Shown: one piece after another, positions 26,646 to 36,278 of the stretch
Layout: each line of letters begins with the position of its first letter
How positions within the stretch are numbered: the stretch's first letter is position 1
Assembly (NCBI RefSeq): GCF_000006445.2
Contig: NC_006044.2
Span: 868,001-932,000, forward strand
Source of the DNA: Debaryomyces hansenii CBS767
Taxonomy: Eukaryota > Ascomycota > Pichiomycetes > Serinales > Debaryomycetaceae
Direction: 5' to 3'
DNA: 64,000 nt
Program-made: the position numbers and the translations under genes
Notes under the pieces: generated by a model
Told to the model about the DNA's origin: nothing
Seen by the model: the letters and a program-made list of their open reading frames with translations, nothing else
Databases searched by the model: none

Positions 26646-27002
26646 GCAAGGTTGGGATGTTGATATATGTAAGGAATATATGAGACTGTATATAACCATT
26701 GTTCTACTGCTCTCGTAAAATGTTGCAATCGGCTAGTTACATCAAATGTATAAGCATACGATATTCCCATGCTGGGTGGTATAACCAGACCCTTCCGTAA
26801 TTCCATTCCCCGAAGCTGCTAACAATGTAACCATTCAATATGTGCTCATTTTTGCCTACGCTGTTCTGCAAATAGAACGACCACAAGAAGGTGATCTAAA
26901 CCTTCCCTAGGGAGATGAACGTCGCACGATCAAAAGAACAGAGGTCGTGTGACCAATTCGTGTGGAACAATTACGTTCACCAGCGAGCCCACGTTTTGGT
27001 GT

Positions 27003-27024
27003 CGATGTCGCGGACGCGACATCG
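27003..27024. repeat. GC-rich palindrome with CGATGTCGCG arms
   Basis: CGATGTCGCG (27003-27012) and its exact reverse complement CGCGACATCG (27015-27024) flank the spacer GA. The same GATGTCGCG word returns in palindromic or tandem form at 37588-37610 and 37962-37980. Confidence 0.85.
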
Positions 27025-27140
27025 CAACCTCGTAACACCGGCCCCATGACATCAGCGATGGACTGATATCGCGTCGCTGCATCTGAGTGTTCTGTCACAA
27101 CCACAAAACCTCCACCAGCCGTCCCCTTTACCGAGGCAGT

Positions 27141-27316
27141 TATTTCCTCTCTCTTCTCTTCTCTATCTTTCCTTTTGCACCATTTCCCATCTCCCACCTG
27201 CGTCATCTCATCTTCCACCGTTTATTATCCATCATCTATCGCCCATTACCCATCATCCCCTCCCTCTACCCTGGCATCCAAACTCTACTCCCACCTCAGC
27301 ACTGCCTCATCTTCCT
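27141..27316. repeat. pyrimidine-rich, CATC-rich tract
   Basis: About 175 bp of the plus strand are almost entirely C and T, with scattered A, in irregular CTCTTCT and CATC/CCATC units. Such strand-asymmetric DNA is unusual for this AT-rich genome. Confidence 0.65.
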
Positions 27317-27735
27317 CTACATGGTTGCGTTTTGGGCAGTGCACAACGATGATCACTTCTGGCGTAGCACTCTAATTTTTCATTACACAAAAGCCCCAAT
27401 ATCCAGTAATAGGGGAAACTGCGAATTTCAGGATTTTAATATATAGGGTTGTTTATACTATTAAATTCCAATTATCTTAAATTAATATTGATAAAGAGCA
27501 TTATTATACGTATTACCTAGTCAAAATATTATATAGTGGCTATACTTCAATTGCATACCAAGTTTGATATCGAAAACAACGATATTATAGACTATTACGA
27601 AATAGTGGTTTTGATCGAATATTGGGCGCTTATTACTACTAGCATTAGAAATTAAAGTCTACACCAACTTAATTCATTCATTATTAGAAAAAAGGATTTT
27701 TAAAGGACTATAGTAGGTAGACTAGACTATACATA

Positions 27736-28782
27736 ATGAGAAAAGAAGTTAAATTCATAGTATGGGGGCATGTGATGTTGGTGATGTTTTTGGTCTGGTA
27801 TACGTTTGACTTGATTACGTTGTTACATGACGATAGCTTCAGCGATGCGCTTTTGGACGTGGAGTTGAACCCTACGAATGGGGTACTTGATAAGCCGACT
27901 ATTATCCCTAAGATTATTCACCAAACGTACAAGACAAACCAGATTCCTGAGATTTGGAAGCCAGGGCAGCAAGCGTGTGTGGACTTGCACCCAGATTACC
28001 AGTACATTTTGTGGACTGACGATATGTCGAGGGAGTTCATTGCGGAGGAATACCCATGGTTTTTGGAAACGTGGGACTCGTACCCATATCCAATCCAACG
28101 GGCAGATGCCATTCGTTACTTTGCTTTGGTGCACTATGGGGGAGTCTACATCGATCTTGATGACGGGTGTGAACGTCGTCTTGATCCTCTTTTGACCGTG
28201 TCGGCGTTTGTGCGTAAGACAATTCCTACGGGTATTTCGAACGACGTCATGGGTTCTGTCCCTAGACACCCGTTCTTCTTGAAAGTTTTGGACAGCTTAA
28301 AACCCTACAAAAAGAACTGGTTGGTGCCTTACGTCACCATCATGTATACGACAGGGCCTTTGTTCTTGTCGGTTATTTGGAAACAGTACAAGCGTTGGGG
28401 GGTTCCAGAAGCGGGCAAAGTTCGTATTTTGCTTCCAGAAGACTACAAGACACACAAATACTCGTTCTTCGCCATTGCACCAGGCTCGTCGTGGCATCTT
28501 GACGATGCCAAGTTCGTGAAATCGCTTGCTAACCACATCGGATTAGCAGTATTTGGCGGGTTTGTAATTGCGGGCATATTTTTTTTCTTGGAATACTTGT
28601 TATATTTGCTTGTCATTTCCAACGGATTCAAGAAGTTAATGAAGAAATTTACTTCGTTATTCACTCCGTTGAACAAGTATATGCCTCTCAATAGTCGCAG
28701 CAAGACTTTGAAGAAAAGGGCCAGAAAGGATTCAAATTTACCAGCTGAAGTTGATTTTGACAATGACAAAGCTATGGTTTAG
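27736..28782 (+). CDS. SUR1: mannosyl-inositolphosphoceramide synthase catalytic subunit (Sur1/Csh1 type)
   Basis: A 348-residue type II-like membrane glycosyltransferase. An N-terminal hydrophobic segment (about residues 7-29) is followed by IPKIIHQTYKT (58-67), the conserved IQRADAIRYF and YGGVYIDLDDG with the DXD motif at Asp140/Asp142, and a C-terminal hydrophobic segment (about 268-295). This matches the GT32 MIPC synthases Sur1/Csh1. With Csg2 they add GDP-mannose to inositol phosphoceramide in the Golgi. A basic tail follows the last membrane segment. Codons ending in G or C are more frequent than in neighbours. Sur1 and Csh1 cannot be told apart here; gene symbol is by family. Confidence 0.9.
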   Translation: MRKEVKFIVWGHVMLVMFLVWYTFDLITLLHDDSFSDALLDVELNPTNGVLDKPTIIPKIIHQTYKTNQIPEIWKPGQQACVDLHPDYQYILWTDDMSREFIAEEYPWFLETWDSYPYPIQRADAIRYFALVHYGGVYIDLDDGCERRLDPLLTVSAFVRKTIPTGISNDVMGSVPRHPFFLKVLDSLKPYKKNWLVPYVTIMYTTGPLFLSVIWKQYKRWGVPEAGKVRILLPEDYKTHKYSFFAIAPGSSWHLDDAKFVKSLANHIGLAVFGGFVIAGIFFFLEYLLYLLVISNGFKKLMKKFTSLFTPLNKYMPLNSRSKTLKKRARKDSNLPAEVDFDNDKAMV

Positions 28783-29589
28783 TTTCGTCATTATTGCGAC
28801 CCACGCATATTCAACTATATAAATTCATTAAATTTAATGCCATCCAATAGAATGGAGGCTTATTGTCATTAAAGTCCAGCTTGTTAATGCGGTGTTTTAT
28901 TCGCTGTTGTGACTTCATTTTATTCATATTTGGACACAATAAAGTGCATATGAATTCATAAGGTATTATACAATTTGTCATTATTACTAGATTCTCATGC
29001 AATGATAACTATAGTTGTTTTATCATTACCAGTTAGAATATTAATTCCTTCTCATAGTAGACTTGAATTTGATAAGACATGCATAAACTAGTCATAAAAT
29101 CATTCCTTGATGTTTTGTTCTAAATGTTTATTACTTCATTTTTGTATAATAGGGTTGTTAAGACCATTTCTCATATTATTACCAACTAACATACATTCTT
29201 TTTACTGATATAGTTAACGAAGTTATGTGAAATTTTGAATTTAATTCGATAATTGCATGTTGCAAACGTAGATACTATTCGTTATTTTTAATGAGTTTCA
29301 ACCTCGTAATACTGATTAGATTTGTTTGAGTTTAACTAAATACGAAACCTAGTTTGAATAGTTTTGTGGAAAAATTTTATATTTCTGAGTTTTTGCAATT
29401 TTTAGTACAAAATTGAAAGAAAATCTATATAATTTCAAAAACCTATGAATCTGAAAATGCATTATGGAAGCGACAACTATATATACAGCATATTCCGACT
29501 GCCAGAAATATATTCCTTGGATTAATACTTTCGTTTCGCTCTGTTTTTAGTCATACTATATGTTTGTTACATACATATCACTAGTGTTC
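28783..29589. other. 800-bp AT-rich intergenic region
   Basis: Between SUR1 and RRP45 (convergent), so no promoter is required here. I see no tRNA, no ORF with family resemblance and no repeat. A short minus-strand frame near 28811-29002 has nothing to support it. Confidence 0.4.
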
Positions 29590-30508
29590 CTACCTATCGG
29601 CACCTACTTCTAATAATTTCAAATTCATTCTCTCGTATCTTTCTTTTTCATCGGCTTGTAATAACTCTTTGATTTTATCAGTTAAATTATCTGCTATGAC
29701 ATACGCCCGTTTGGCTAACTGCATCAAAAGCATAACATCTATTGGCAAACCACCATTCTTAGACAATTGGATCAAGTCGCGATTCTTATTTATTGTTATG
29801 ACGAGTGAACCATCCCTTATCAATTCTTCTTGTTGGTTGGCGTCAATTATGGAAATCTCTTCGTTTAAATCTCCCTTGATATTTTCTTCTATTCCAACCG
29901 GATTGAAAAACAGGAAACTTATACAGATAGGTACATGCAATATGGACAACGGAATAGGCTGTCTTTCGTCAATACTATGCACTATGATTTCTTCTCCGTT
30001 GATCGAAATATCTGGCTTCTTAAAATGTTGCAATGCAACCATCACCCCCAAACTCGAAGCATCGATGATGCCCCCCATCGTAATTTAAAAAGTTGATATC
30101 TGCTCTTATTTGCCAAACCTTAGATCCGGCCACAATACACAACGATTCCAAATCCAAAGCATTTGACCTTCTAATGGCCTTTTCGATCAATCTGGATATC
30201 AAAATCTCATCATCTGAATTTTTTCCATTTTCAAACTGGGCCGATGCCATAGGCGATATTTCTGTATTTATCATAAATAACCCTTCAAATGGTCTGTCCT
30301 CGTACGGAACAACAATCTCTGCCGAAACCCTCACCGCCAATTTCGTTAATCCCCATTCAATCTCAACATATCCGTACTCATTAGGACTTAATGTTATATT
30401 TGGCTGTCTAATCTCATCTAATTTTCTACCGTCTGTTCTGAATCCTTGTTTAAGGGACTCTAAAACGTATAACTCCTCGTTCGTTGATATTTCTACACCT
30501 TTGGCCAT
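29590..30508 (-). CDS. RRP45: exosome core subunit Rrp45, frame broken by one base
   Basis: The 5' frame opens at ATG 30508 with MAKGVEIS and runs through YEDRPFEGLFMINTEISPMA, RSNALDLESLCIVAGSKVW and NFLNYDGG. It then leaves frame at a run of six C (six G on the coding strand) at 30071-30076. Shifting by one base recovers IIDASSLGVMVALQHFKKPD and the rest of the RNase PH domain to 29590 (RDGSLVITINKNRDL, SKNGGLPID). With one G fewer the product would be 305 residues, the same length as S. cerevisiae Rrp45. Rrp45 belongs to the essential hexameric ring of the nuclear and cytoplasmic exosome and is itself inactive as a nuclease. A homopolymer sequencing error is the likeliest cause. A true mutation or frameshifting is less likely. 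Confidence 0.9.
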
Positions 30509-30708
30509 ATCAAATAATACCTTATAGCTATGTATTAGTACGCTAAACAGCTCTTGCAAAACTCATCTAATAATTTTCAAAAAGGTCAAAATAGAAAATT
30601 GCGATTTTGTGTCACTTTTTATGGCCTTAATATATTCTTTGGTGGCACTAGTATTAACTAAGACTTGCTTGTATTCATAGAGTACATAGTATTCAACCAC
30701 AGTAAATC

Positions 30709-31743
30709 ATGTTGACGAGACAAACGGTAATAAATTCAAATAGGTTAATTGCTACTAGAAGACTAGCAAATTTGCAAAATGTTAGAAGATTCACTAATAA
30801 TCCTTCAAATTTCCAACCAAGCTTGTCTTTCTTCCAGAAGGAAAGACTTCCAGCTAATACGATAGTCAAGTTCGTTCCCCAACAAACAGCATGGGTAGTG
30901 GAAAGAATGGGTAAATTCAATCGTGTTTTATCGCCAGGTATTGCTTTTTTGATTCCAGTTTTAGATAAGATTACGTACGTTCAGTCGTTAAAAGAGTCGG
31001 CTATTGAAATTCCTTCGCAGAACGCCATTACGGCAGATAATGTGTCGTTGGAGATGGACGGTATTCTTTATGTCAAGGTGAATGATCCTTATAAGGCATC
31101 TTATGGGGTTGAAGATTTCAAGTTTGCGATAAGTCAGTTAGCGCAGACTACCATGAGGTCCGAAATTGGTTCGTTGACCTTGGATTCAGTTTTGAAGGAA
31201 AGACAGGCATTGAACTTGAATATCAACAGAGCGATTAACGAGGCATCGAAGGAATGGGGTGTGGAATGTCTCAGATACGAAATCAGAGATATTCATCCAC
31301 CTCAAAACGTCTTAGAAGCAATGCACAGACAGGTTAGCGCCGAACGTTCGAAGAGAGCAGAAATTTTGGAATCTGAAGGTACCAGACAATCTAGAATCAA
31401 TATTGCAGAGGGTGAAAAGCAATCGGTTATATTGTCGTCCGAAGCTAATAAGCAAGAAAAGATCAACATGGCCAAGGGTGAAGCAGAATCGATTTTGTTA
31501 AACGCGGAGGCTACTGCAGAAGGTTTAAAGAAGGTTGCCACAGCCATTAAGGAAACTCCAGGTGGTGAACAAGCTGTCAGTTTACAAGTTGCTCAAGAAT
31601 ACGTCAAGCAGTTTGGTAAGCTCGCGAAGGAATCAAACACCGTTGTTATTCCTTCGAACATGGGTGACATGGGTAATTGGATGGCCAGTGGTTTATCAAT
31701 TTATAACAGTTTGAATAAACAAATTGATAATGAAAAGAAATAG
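30709..31743 (+). CDS. mitochondrial stomatin-like protein (SLP2 type)
   Basis: A 344-residue SPFH/prohibitin-domain protein. Residues 1-35 are Arg- and Ser/Thr-rich without acids (a mitochondrial presequence: TRRLANLQNVRRF). The SPFH domain follows with QQTAWVVERMGKFNRVLSPG, LKESAIEIPSQNAITADNV and VNDPYKASYGVEDF, then an Ala/Glu-rich coiled-coil (RAEILESEGTRQS, AEGEKQSVI, AEATAEGLKKV). This is the order in human SLP2, an inner-membrane protein that binds cardiolipin and organises protease and respiratory complexes. S. cerevisiae lacks an SLP2 orthologue, while many other fungi have one. It is divergent from RRP45, 200 bp away. Confidence 0.88.
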   Translation: MLTRQTVINSNRLIATRRLANLQNVRRFTNNPSNFQPSLSFFQKERLPANTIVKFVPQQTAWVVERMGKFNRVLSPGIAFLIPVLDKITYVQSLKESAIEIPSQNAITADNVSLEMDGILYVKVNDPYKASYGVEDFKFAISQLAQTTMRSEIGSLTLDSVLKERQALNLNINRAINEASKEWGVECLRYEIRDIHPPQNVLEAMHRQVSAERSKRAEILESEGTRQSRINIAEGEKQSVILSSEANKQEKINMAKGEAESILLNAEATAEGLKKVATAIKETPGGEQAVSLQVAQEYVKQFGKLAKESNTVVIPSNMGDMGNWMASGLSIYNSLNKQIDNEKK

Positions 31744-31823
31744 ACAACTAGAAATAGCCATTTCTAATTAATTAATTAATTGAATATGTTGTAAATAGCT
31801 TCTATTTTATATACGTCTATCTA

Positions 31824-32783
31824 TTATGCTTTTTTGAAAAATCCATCTAATGCACCTTTACCGACAGCAACTTTCCTTACCTCCTTCTTCCTTACAACCT
31901 TTTTCTTGGTGTCCTTTTTCTTTGTTTCAACTTTTGTGGTGGTCTCAACTACTGCATTCATATTTGATTCAACTAATTCAAGCTCTTTTCTTTGCGCCAG
32001 TATGTCCTTCAAATATGCGTTCAATTTGTCGAATTCATACCGTTCATTATTCATTACTTGATTTCTGATTTCAATTGGTGTATATGATCCACATATCAAG
32101 TCAATTGAATGCCTTATAATCGACAATTGTAAAATATCTGAAGGTATGTCATTGCTTCCTTCACTTATTGGTCTATATAATTCTTGCTTGATTTTCAGTA
32201 TTATGGATAAGTCTGATTGAGAACTAAGGTACGCCAGCAATTGAGAAACTTTTCTATGTAGATATTCAATTACCTTTGCATTAGAGTATTTGTAAAATAT
32301 TTCATCATTTTCTTCGATTGTCTCACATATTTCAGATAAGGCTGATTTGTACATTGTCATAGGTACAGCACCCACCCAGGCGTTATATTCAAATAAACTG
32401 GATATTGTATCACTGAAGTCTTCAAATGTAATAAACCGCTTGGCGAATGAATCGTTATTATACATGATTGACATCAAATAGTACACTAAATTGAATTTAG
32501 TTGATACTATCAAATTTGGTGACTGAACAACACACCCATTTGCCTCCGATTCAAATATAAACGACTTCACAGACAGTCCTGTATTAGGGATAACTGGTCG
32601 CTTGTTGTCATTAGAAAGATAGCGATTGTCTCCCTTGATTTCTCTTAACTCGAATAGTTGATCATCGCGTAACAAGTAGGATTTAAAAGACTTTTGATCT
32701 AAGACATTTGGCAATTTAATAATCGAATACAACCCCTTTTCCTTAGGCAATAGTATTACTTTAGTTCCTTCATGAATATTCAT
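31824..32783 (-). CDS. RNH202: RNase H2 subunit B (Rnh202)
   Basis: A 319-residue protein resembling RNASEH2B/Rnh202. The N-terminal beta domain has GTKVILLP, FKSYLLRDDQLFELREIK and SFIFESEANGCVVQSPNLIV, then the helical region FNLVYYLMSIMYNN and FSDTISSLFEYN. The C-terminal tail is basic and ends GALDGFFKK, a good PIP-box-like PCNA-binding motif, as in other RNase H2B proteins. RNase H2 removes ribonucleotides and RNA:DNA hybrids from DNA; subunit B is non-catalytic and guides the complex to PCNA. S. cerevisiae Rnh202 is 350 residues. Identification rests on weak but collinear similarity plus the PIP box. Confidence 0.78.
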   Translation of the reverse strand: MNIHEGTKVILLPKEKGLYSIIKLPNVLDQKSFKSYLLRDDQLFELREIKGDNRYLSNDNKRPVIPNTGLSVKSFIFESEANGCVVQSPNLIVSTKFNLVYYLMSIMYNNDSFAKRFITFEDFSDTISSLFEYNAWVGAVPMTMYKSALSEICETIEENDEIFYKYSNAKVIEYLHRKVSQLLAYLSSQSDLSIILKIKQELYRPISEGSNDIPSDILQLSIIRHSIDLICGSYTPIEIRNQVMNNERYEFDKLNAYLKDILAQRKELELVESNMNAVVETTTKVETKKKDTKKKVVRKKEVRKVAVGKGALDGFFKKA

Positions 32784-32879
32784 TATCGTCTATTGAACAA
32801 ATAAATAAAAAACATAAATAAATAGAATAAATACGTCAGAAATTTCTGAATTTCAATTTTACTACGCGATCTGATATTG

Positions 32880-34868
32880 TTACAATCCAACCCACGATTT
32901 AATAAGATCTTTAACAGCACCAATACTTGCCATAATGACCATGATTGTACCAAATATACTAAAACCTAACGAACTCATCAGAGCAGCTCTAGGATCAACA
33001 TTTAATAAATGGGCAGTTGCAATGGCACCACAATTTATGCCTAAGCTAACACCTCTTGTAACATAATCGTCCTTAGAAACCCTCAACATTCTAAATAAAG
33101 TATCTCCTACTAATACTCCACATATACCACTCAATATGGTACAAACAGCCATTAACGATATTGAGCCATCTAGAGCATCAATTAATGGAGTACCCAATGC
33201 TAGTGTAACAGATCTTCCTATGAATCCTATTGATCTTTGTGATGCAATACCTATATTGTAACAGATTATAGGGTAACAGAAGAAAGTTAATGCTATAGAT
33301 ATTAATATGGGGGGAACTAGAACCCAGAAGTTCTTTAAGAAGTCCTTTCTGTGAGTAAACATCGGCAAAGAAAGCGAAACAATGGAAATGTCCATCAATG
33401 AAGACAAAACATCTCCACATCCAGGCCATTTTGGAGTGGCCGTGTAGTCGGAATCTAATTCATGGTCAATTTTTCCACTATTTAGTAAGACCTTGTCGTT
33501 GAATAAGTTGAGATATGTCTTACCTGTTTTGTAAAACTTCAAGTCATCTAAAAATCCTTTCAATTCACCCTTGTGAAATATCAAAGAGCCTATAAAACAT
33601 ACGAAAAGGATTTCAGCTGTCAGGATTAAAATTGGATGTGCAATTTTCTTCAATTTTGGCCACCTCAAAGGAATTAATAATGCAATATAGTAAGATATTA
33701 TTGTCAAACCCAAATGATATGGCAAAAAAACATGAATTGACTTAATATAATAAAATGGTAATGATACAATGAATAACATGAAGTATAATATCCAGTCAAT
33801 ATAATTAGTAATAAATATTATTATACTCTGACAAGATTTGGTCAAGTTATCGTTTGCGAATAATTGTTCAGATTGAGACGACGAGGCCACTGATAGGAAA
33901 TTTGATCTTGCAACAGTACTAACCGGTGTCAGCTTTACACTAGGAGGGGGCTGCGAGTCCCGTAAGTGAATTGGACCAGGTTCAGGAATATTTGGAATAT
34001 CCACTGAGTTCATAGAGACTTCTTGAGTAAACGGGTTCTCATTAATGCTATTATTCACTACTGGTTCATTCTTGGTAGTCCTCAAACTCGATAAATCGAT
34101 GGTGGTTATATCGTCTCTCATATTATCCGTCATAGTAGTTATAGCACCATCCCCACTATTACTCAAGCTTTGTAATTCGATTTCCTCTATTCCTTCACCA
34201 TCATCATCTCCTACTTCAGGGGTGTTTTGCTTGTTGTCATGACTTGGATTATCATCACCTTTCATGAAACCAAAACTTCTATAGACACATTTCAAGCCTA
34301 AGATCAAATAAACATCAATACAAAAGAGACTAAGAAAACCAACAGCAAAGACCCCAGCAATCTTCAAGCATTCTATGAATGATATTGGATCCGATAATGG
34401 CAATATAATGAAAGATGGAATAAAAAAGACATTTATCCATTTCAATGTAAAATTCATCGACGGCTTAATTAACCTTAAATAATTAGTGAAGATAAATGAA
34501 CTCCATTTACTAATTTTATACTTCAATGAAGTCTTATCGGTACTTTGCAATTCAGCTAACACACTCAAGACACTCAATAATATCAAATTTATCAACATTC
34601 CTAACACCGAACTGGGAAATCGGATCTTCAAAACGTTACTTAAAAGTTGATTAAAACCATACAATATTGTGAATAACACCAAAATCCCCGAGGGGATTAT
34701 AACGAAGGAGTCAACTAAATGAGTCTTAGAATAATAGACTCCATAAGCAATACCTTTACCAAGGTCTTGCAATGTTGCATCTCTGAAAAATCGTTTGACA
34801 GATTGTAATCTAGATTTTTCTTGAGTCTGATTCATTTCACTCCCTATAGTATGGGGTAATTTTTGCAA
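32880..34868 (-). CDS. LrgA/LrgB-like fused membrane transporter
   Basis: A 662-residue polytopic protein. The N-terminal part (about residues 50-200) has four hydrophobic segments with FPSSVLGMLINLILL, like LrgA/CidA. A polar loop of about 130 residues (200-330) follows, then another hydrophobic block from about 345. The C-terminal part (about 470-655) resembles LrgB/CidB: RSIGFIGRSVTLALGTP, LMAVCTILSGICGVLVGD, TRGVSLGINCGAIATAHLL. The same LrgA-LrgB order in one chain is found in the plant chloroplast glycolate/glycerate carrier PLGG1, and uncharacterised fungal relatives exist. The substrate in yeast is unknown. No clear targeting peptide, though the N terminus is mildly basic (SRLQSVKRFFRDA). 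Confidence 0.82.
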   Translation of the reverse strand: MQKLPHTIGSEMNQTQEKSRLQSVKRFFRDATLQDLGKGIAYGVYYSKTHLVDSFVIIPSGILVLFTILYGFNQLLSNVLKIRFPSSVLGMLINLILLSVLSVLAELQSTDKTSLKYKISKWSSFIFTNYLRLIKPSMNFTLKWINVFFIPSFIILPLSDPISFIECLKIAGVFAVGFLSLFCIDVYLILGLKCVYRSFGFMKGDDNPSHDNKQNTPEVGDDDGEGIEEIELQSLSNSGDGAITTMTDNMRDDITTIDLSSLRTTKNEPVVNNSINENPFTQEVSMNSVDIPNIPEPGPIHLRDSQPPPSVKLTPVSTVARSNFLSVASSSQSEQLFANDNLTKSCQSIIIFITNYIDWILYFMLFIVSLPFYYIKSIHVFLPYHLGLTIISYYIALLIPLRWPKLKKIAHPILILTAEILFVCFIGSLIFHKGELKGFLDDLKFYKTGKTYLNLFNDKVLLNSGKIDHELDSDYTATPKWPGCGDVLSSLMDISIVSLSLPMFTHRKDFLKNFWVLVPPILISIALTFFCYPIICYNIGIASQRSIGFIGRSVTLALGTPLIDALDGSISLMAVCTILSGICGVLVGDTLFRMLRVSKDDYVTRGVSLGINCGAIATAHLLNVDPRAALMSSLGFSIFGTIMVIMASIGAVKDLIKSWVGL

Positions 34869-35315
34869 TAATTTGTAACTAACCCGAGTGCTTGGATTTC
34901 ACGTAAATATAGACAAATATATCTTACTTGATAGGTGTAATGGAAACAGATTAGTATTTTGATAATTACAGAAGAATATTTTTGGCGATAGTGATCTCTT
35001 ATATTGTCCATCACCCTATATCCGAGGATCGCTATTTCTTTGTTGAGGAATTACACTGTCACTGATACAATTTTAAATTAATTAAATAGCATGATAAAGT
35101 ATATAATATATAAAGTTTATGAAGGAAGGATAATACAACCGATTAAATGAATTTATTTAATTTATATCCGAAGATATTTTATGAAAATTTAAATGTCTGC
35201 ATGGCTATTTGACCATGCGTACATTGATGATGAGTGACGATTATTGAAAAGAACAGTTCAGTATCAACTGCAATTGACCTTAAGCACACAATTAATATTT
35301 ATGCTGGTAATTATC
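34869..35315. other. intergenic region
   Basis: About 450 bp between the start of the LrgAB-like gene and the stop of the NDUFS6 gene. It should carry the LrgAB-like promoter. AT-rich; no ORF, RNA gene or repeat seen. Confidence 0.4.
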
Positions 35316-35765
35316 TTAAATGTCAGCCTTTGATTCAATAATTTCTCTGAATTCTTCTTTGGCGTATCTTAAACCACAGTAACCGCATGTGTTGGCCTTA
35401 GGTTGGTCCAAGTTGATGAAAATCTTAGGATGTCCTTGTAAATTGTCACCCTTGTTACCATCACAGACTGCAATATTCCCATCTTCATGAGAAAGGTATC
35501 TAACTGGTTCCTTGGCAATTAAATCTATAGCTGCATATGGTCTTGGTTGTACGTCCAAATCTCTTTGAACAAATCTGGCTGGATGTCTGGCAATAACTTC
35601 CGATCTGGCTTCTTGGGATTGGGACCAAGTTGTTTTTCTGTTTGGCGCTTGTTCAGTAATAGGGTTTTGTTTTAATTCAGGTTTTGTTAAGCCAGTGCTG
35701 GAAAAGCGAACCATTTGCTTGTTGGCTATTAAGCGTCTAGCGCCTATTCTGTAGCTGGAAATCAT
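35316..35765 (-). CDS. complex I 13-kDa zinc subunit (NDUFS6/NUMM type)
   Basis: A 149-residue mitochondrial protein. Residues 1-25 form a presequence (ISSYRIGARRLIANKQMVRFSS). The C-terminal half has the zf-CHCC fold: AVCDG, then GHPKIFINLD and NTCGYCGLRYA, giving zinc ligands Cys, His, Cys, Cys. NDUFS6 helps insert the last iron-sulfur centre and sits at the junction of the matrix arm of NADH:ubiquinone oxidoreductase. Its presence shows that this yeast has proton-pumping complex I, unlike S. cerevisiae, which agrees with a CUG-Ser clade yeast. Confidence 0.93.
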   Translation of the reverse strand: MISSYRIGARRLIANKQMVRFSSTGLTKPELKQNPITEQAPNRKTTWSQSQEARSEVIARHPARFVQRDLDVQPRPYAAIDLIAKEPVRYLSHEDGNIAVCDGNKGDNLQGHPKIFINLDQPKANTCGYCGLRYAKEEFREIIESKADI

Positions 35766-36278
35766 CTTGGGTAACTATATATCGCTAGAGAATATGCTAA
35801 TAAGTATGGTACTATATAAGCATTAAAATGTCTAATTTTCAATTGGTTGTTCAAATGGGATTTTGTGTCACTTAATATTTTGAATCAGCGTTACCCGGTT
35901 ATTGACCATAATAAACTACGCCAGATGCTATACGGACCACTAGCTTCTAGTAGCCTCTACAACCGTAATAAACATGTAGCATTGATAAACATATAAGAAA
36001 TAAAAACCACTATCGATAACATAAAACAAGGGAAAGAAAATTATAATATGTAGTATATATAAACATAAAGGTGTTAATTAAAATTAATCAAAGCAAAAGC
36101 AATGTATAAATATTAAATTATTATTATTGTTATTGTCATAATAATAGTCCAGTGTTTGTAAAGCTACAACAAGAATCGTAATATCACACCTACTTTTAGA
36201 TCAAGACCAAAAAAAAAATTAACCTGGGAACAACAAGTAATAATTTAACGAATCAACACAGGGAGTAAGATGCAAAAC
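35766..36278. other. intergenic region
   Basis: About 510 bp between NDUFS6 (its promoter) and the 3' end of RHO1. Very AT-rich with ATTATT-type runs at about 36114-36150. No gene or repeat of note. Confidence 0.4.

Larger units (their letters stand above)
25940..26806 (-). pseudogene. decayed gene, possibly kinase-like
   Basis: Several minus-strand segments in order look like one broken protein. They are an N-terminal block ending YIYQHPNLALVDNKV and a stop (26806-26624); KAITFHDPDS, stop, CIRIHRDLY (near 26590); FPRFFVTGYWNGMPSHPIYM then LEDLVEE (26240-26150); and RLKELHLLGIT followed by SGKIWVVSF (26030-25945). The last two blocks resemble the hinge and catalytic region of eukaryotic-like kinases (compare LHxLGITHGDxxxxN and GKIWxIDF in fungal kinase-like proteins). 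The HGD is replaced by NSY and the DF by SF, so catalysis would be lost. Multiple stops, shifts and an internal 63-bp duplication show it is dead. The kinase reading is an inference. Confidence 0.45.
26807..27735. other. intergenic region upstream of the MIPC synthase gene
   Basis: No gene seen. It holds a GC-rich palindrome (27003-27024), a pyrimidine-rich tract (27141-27316) and then AT-rich DNA that should be the SUR1/CSH1-like promoter. Short frames in the pyrimidine tract are low-complexity Ser/Pro/His and do not look like real genes. Confidence 0.5.

Noticed and set aside
27087..27446. 119-codon plus-strand frame in the pyrimidine tract
   Set aside because: Composition is dictated by the C/T-rich tract (Ser, Pro, His, Leu); no start context or domain.
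28811..29002. 63-codon minus-strand frame
   Set aside because: Short, AT-rich, no recognisable features and no promoter or intron evidence.
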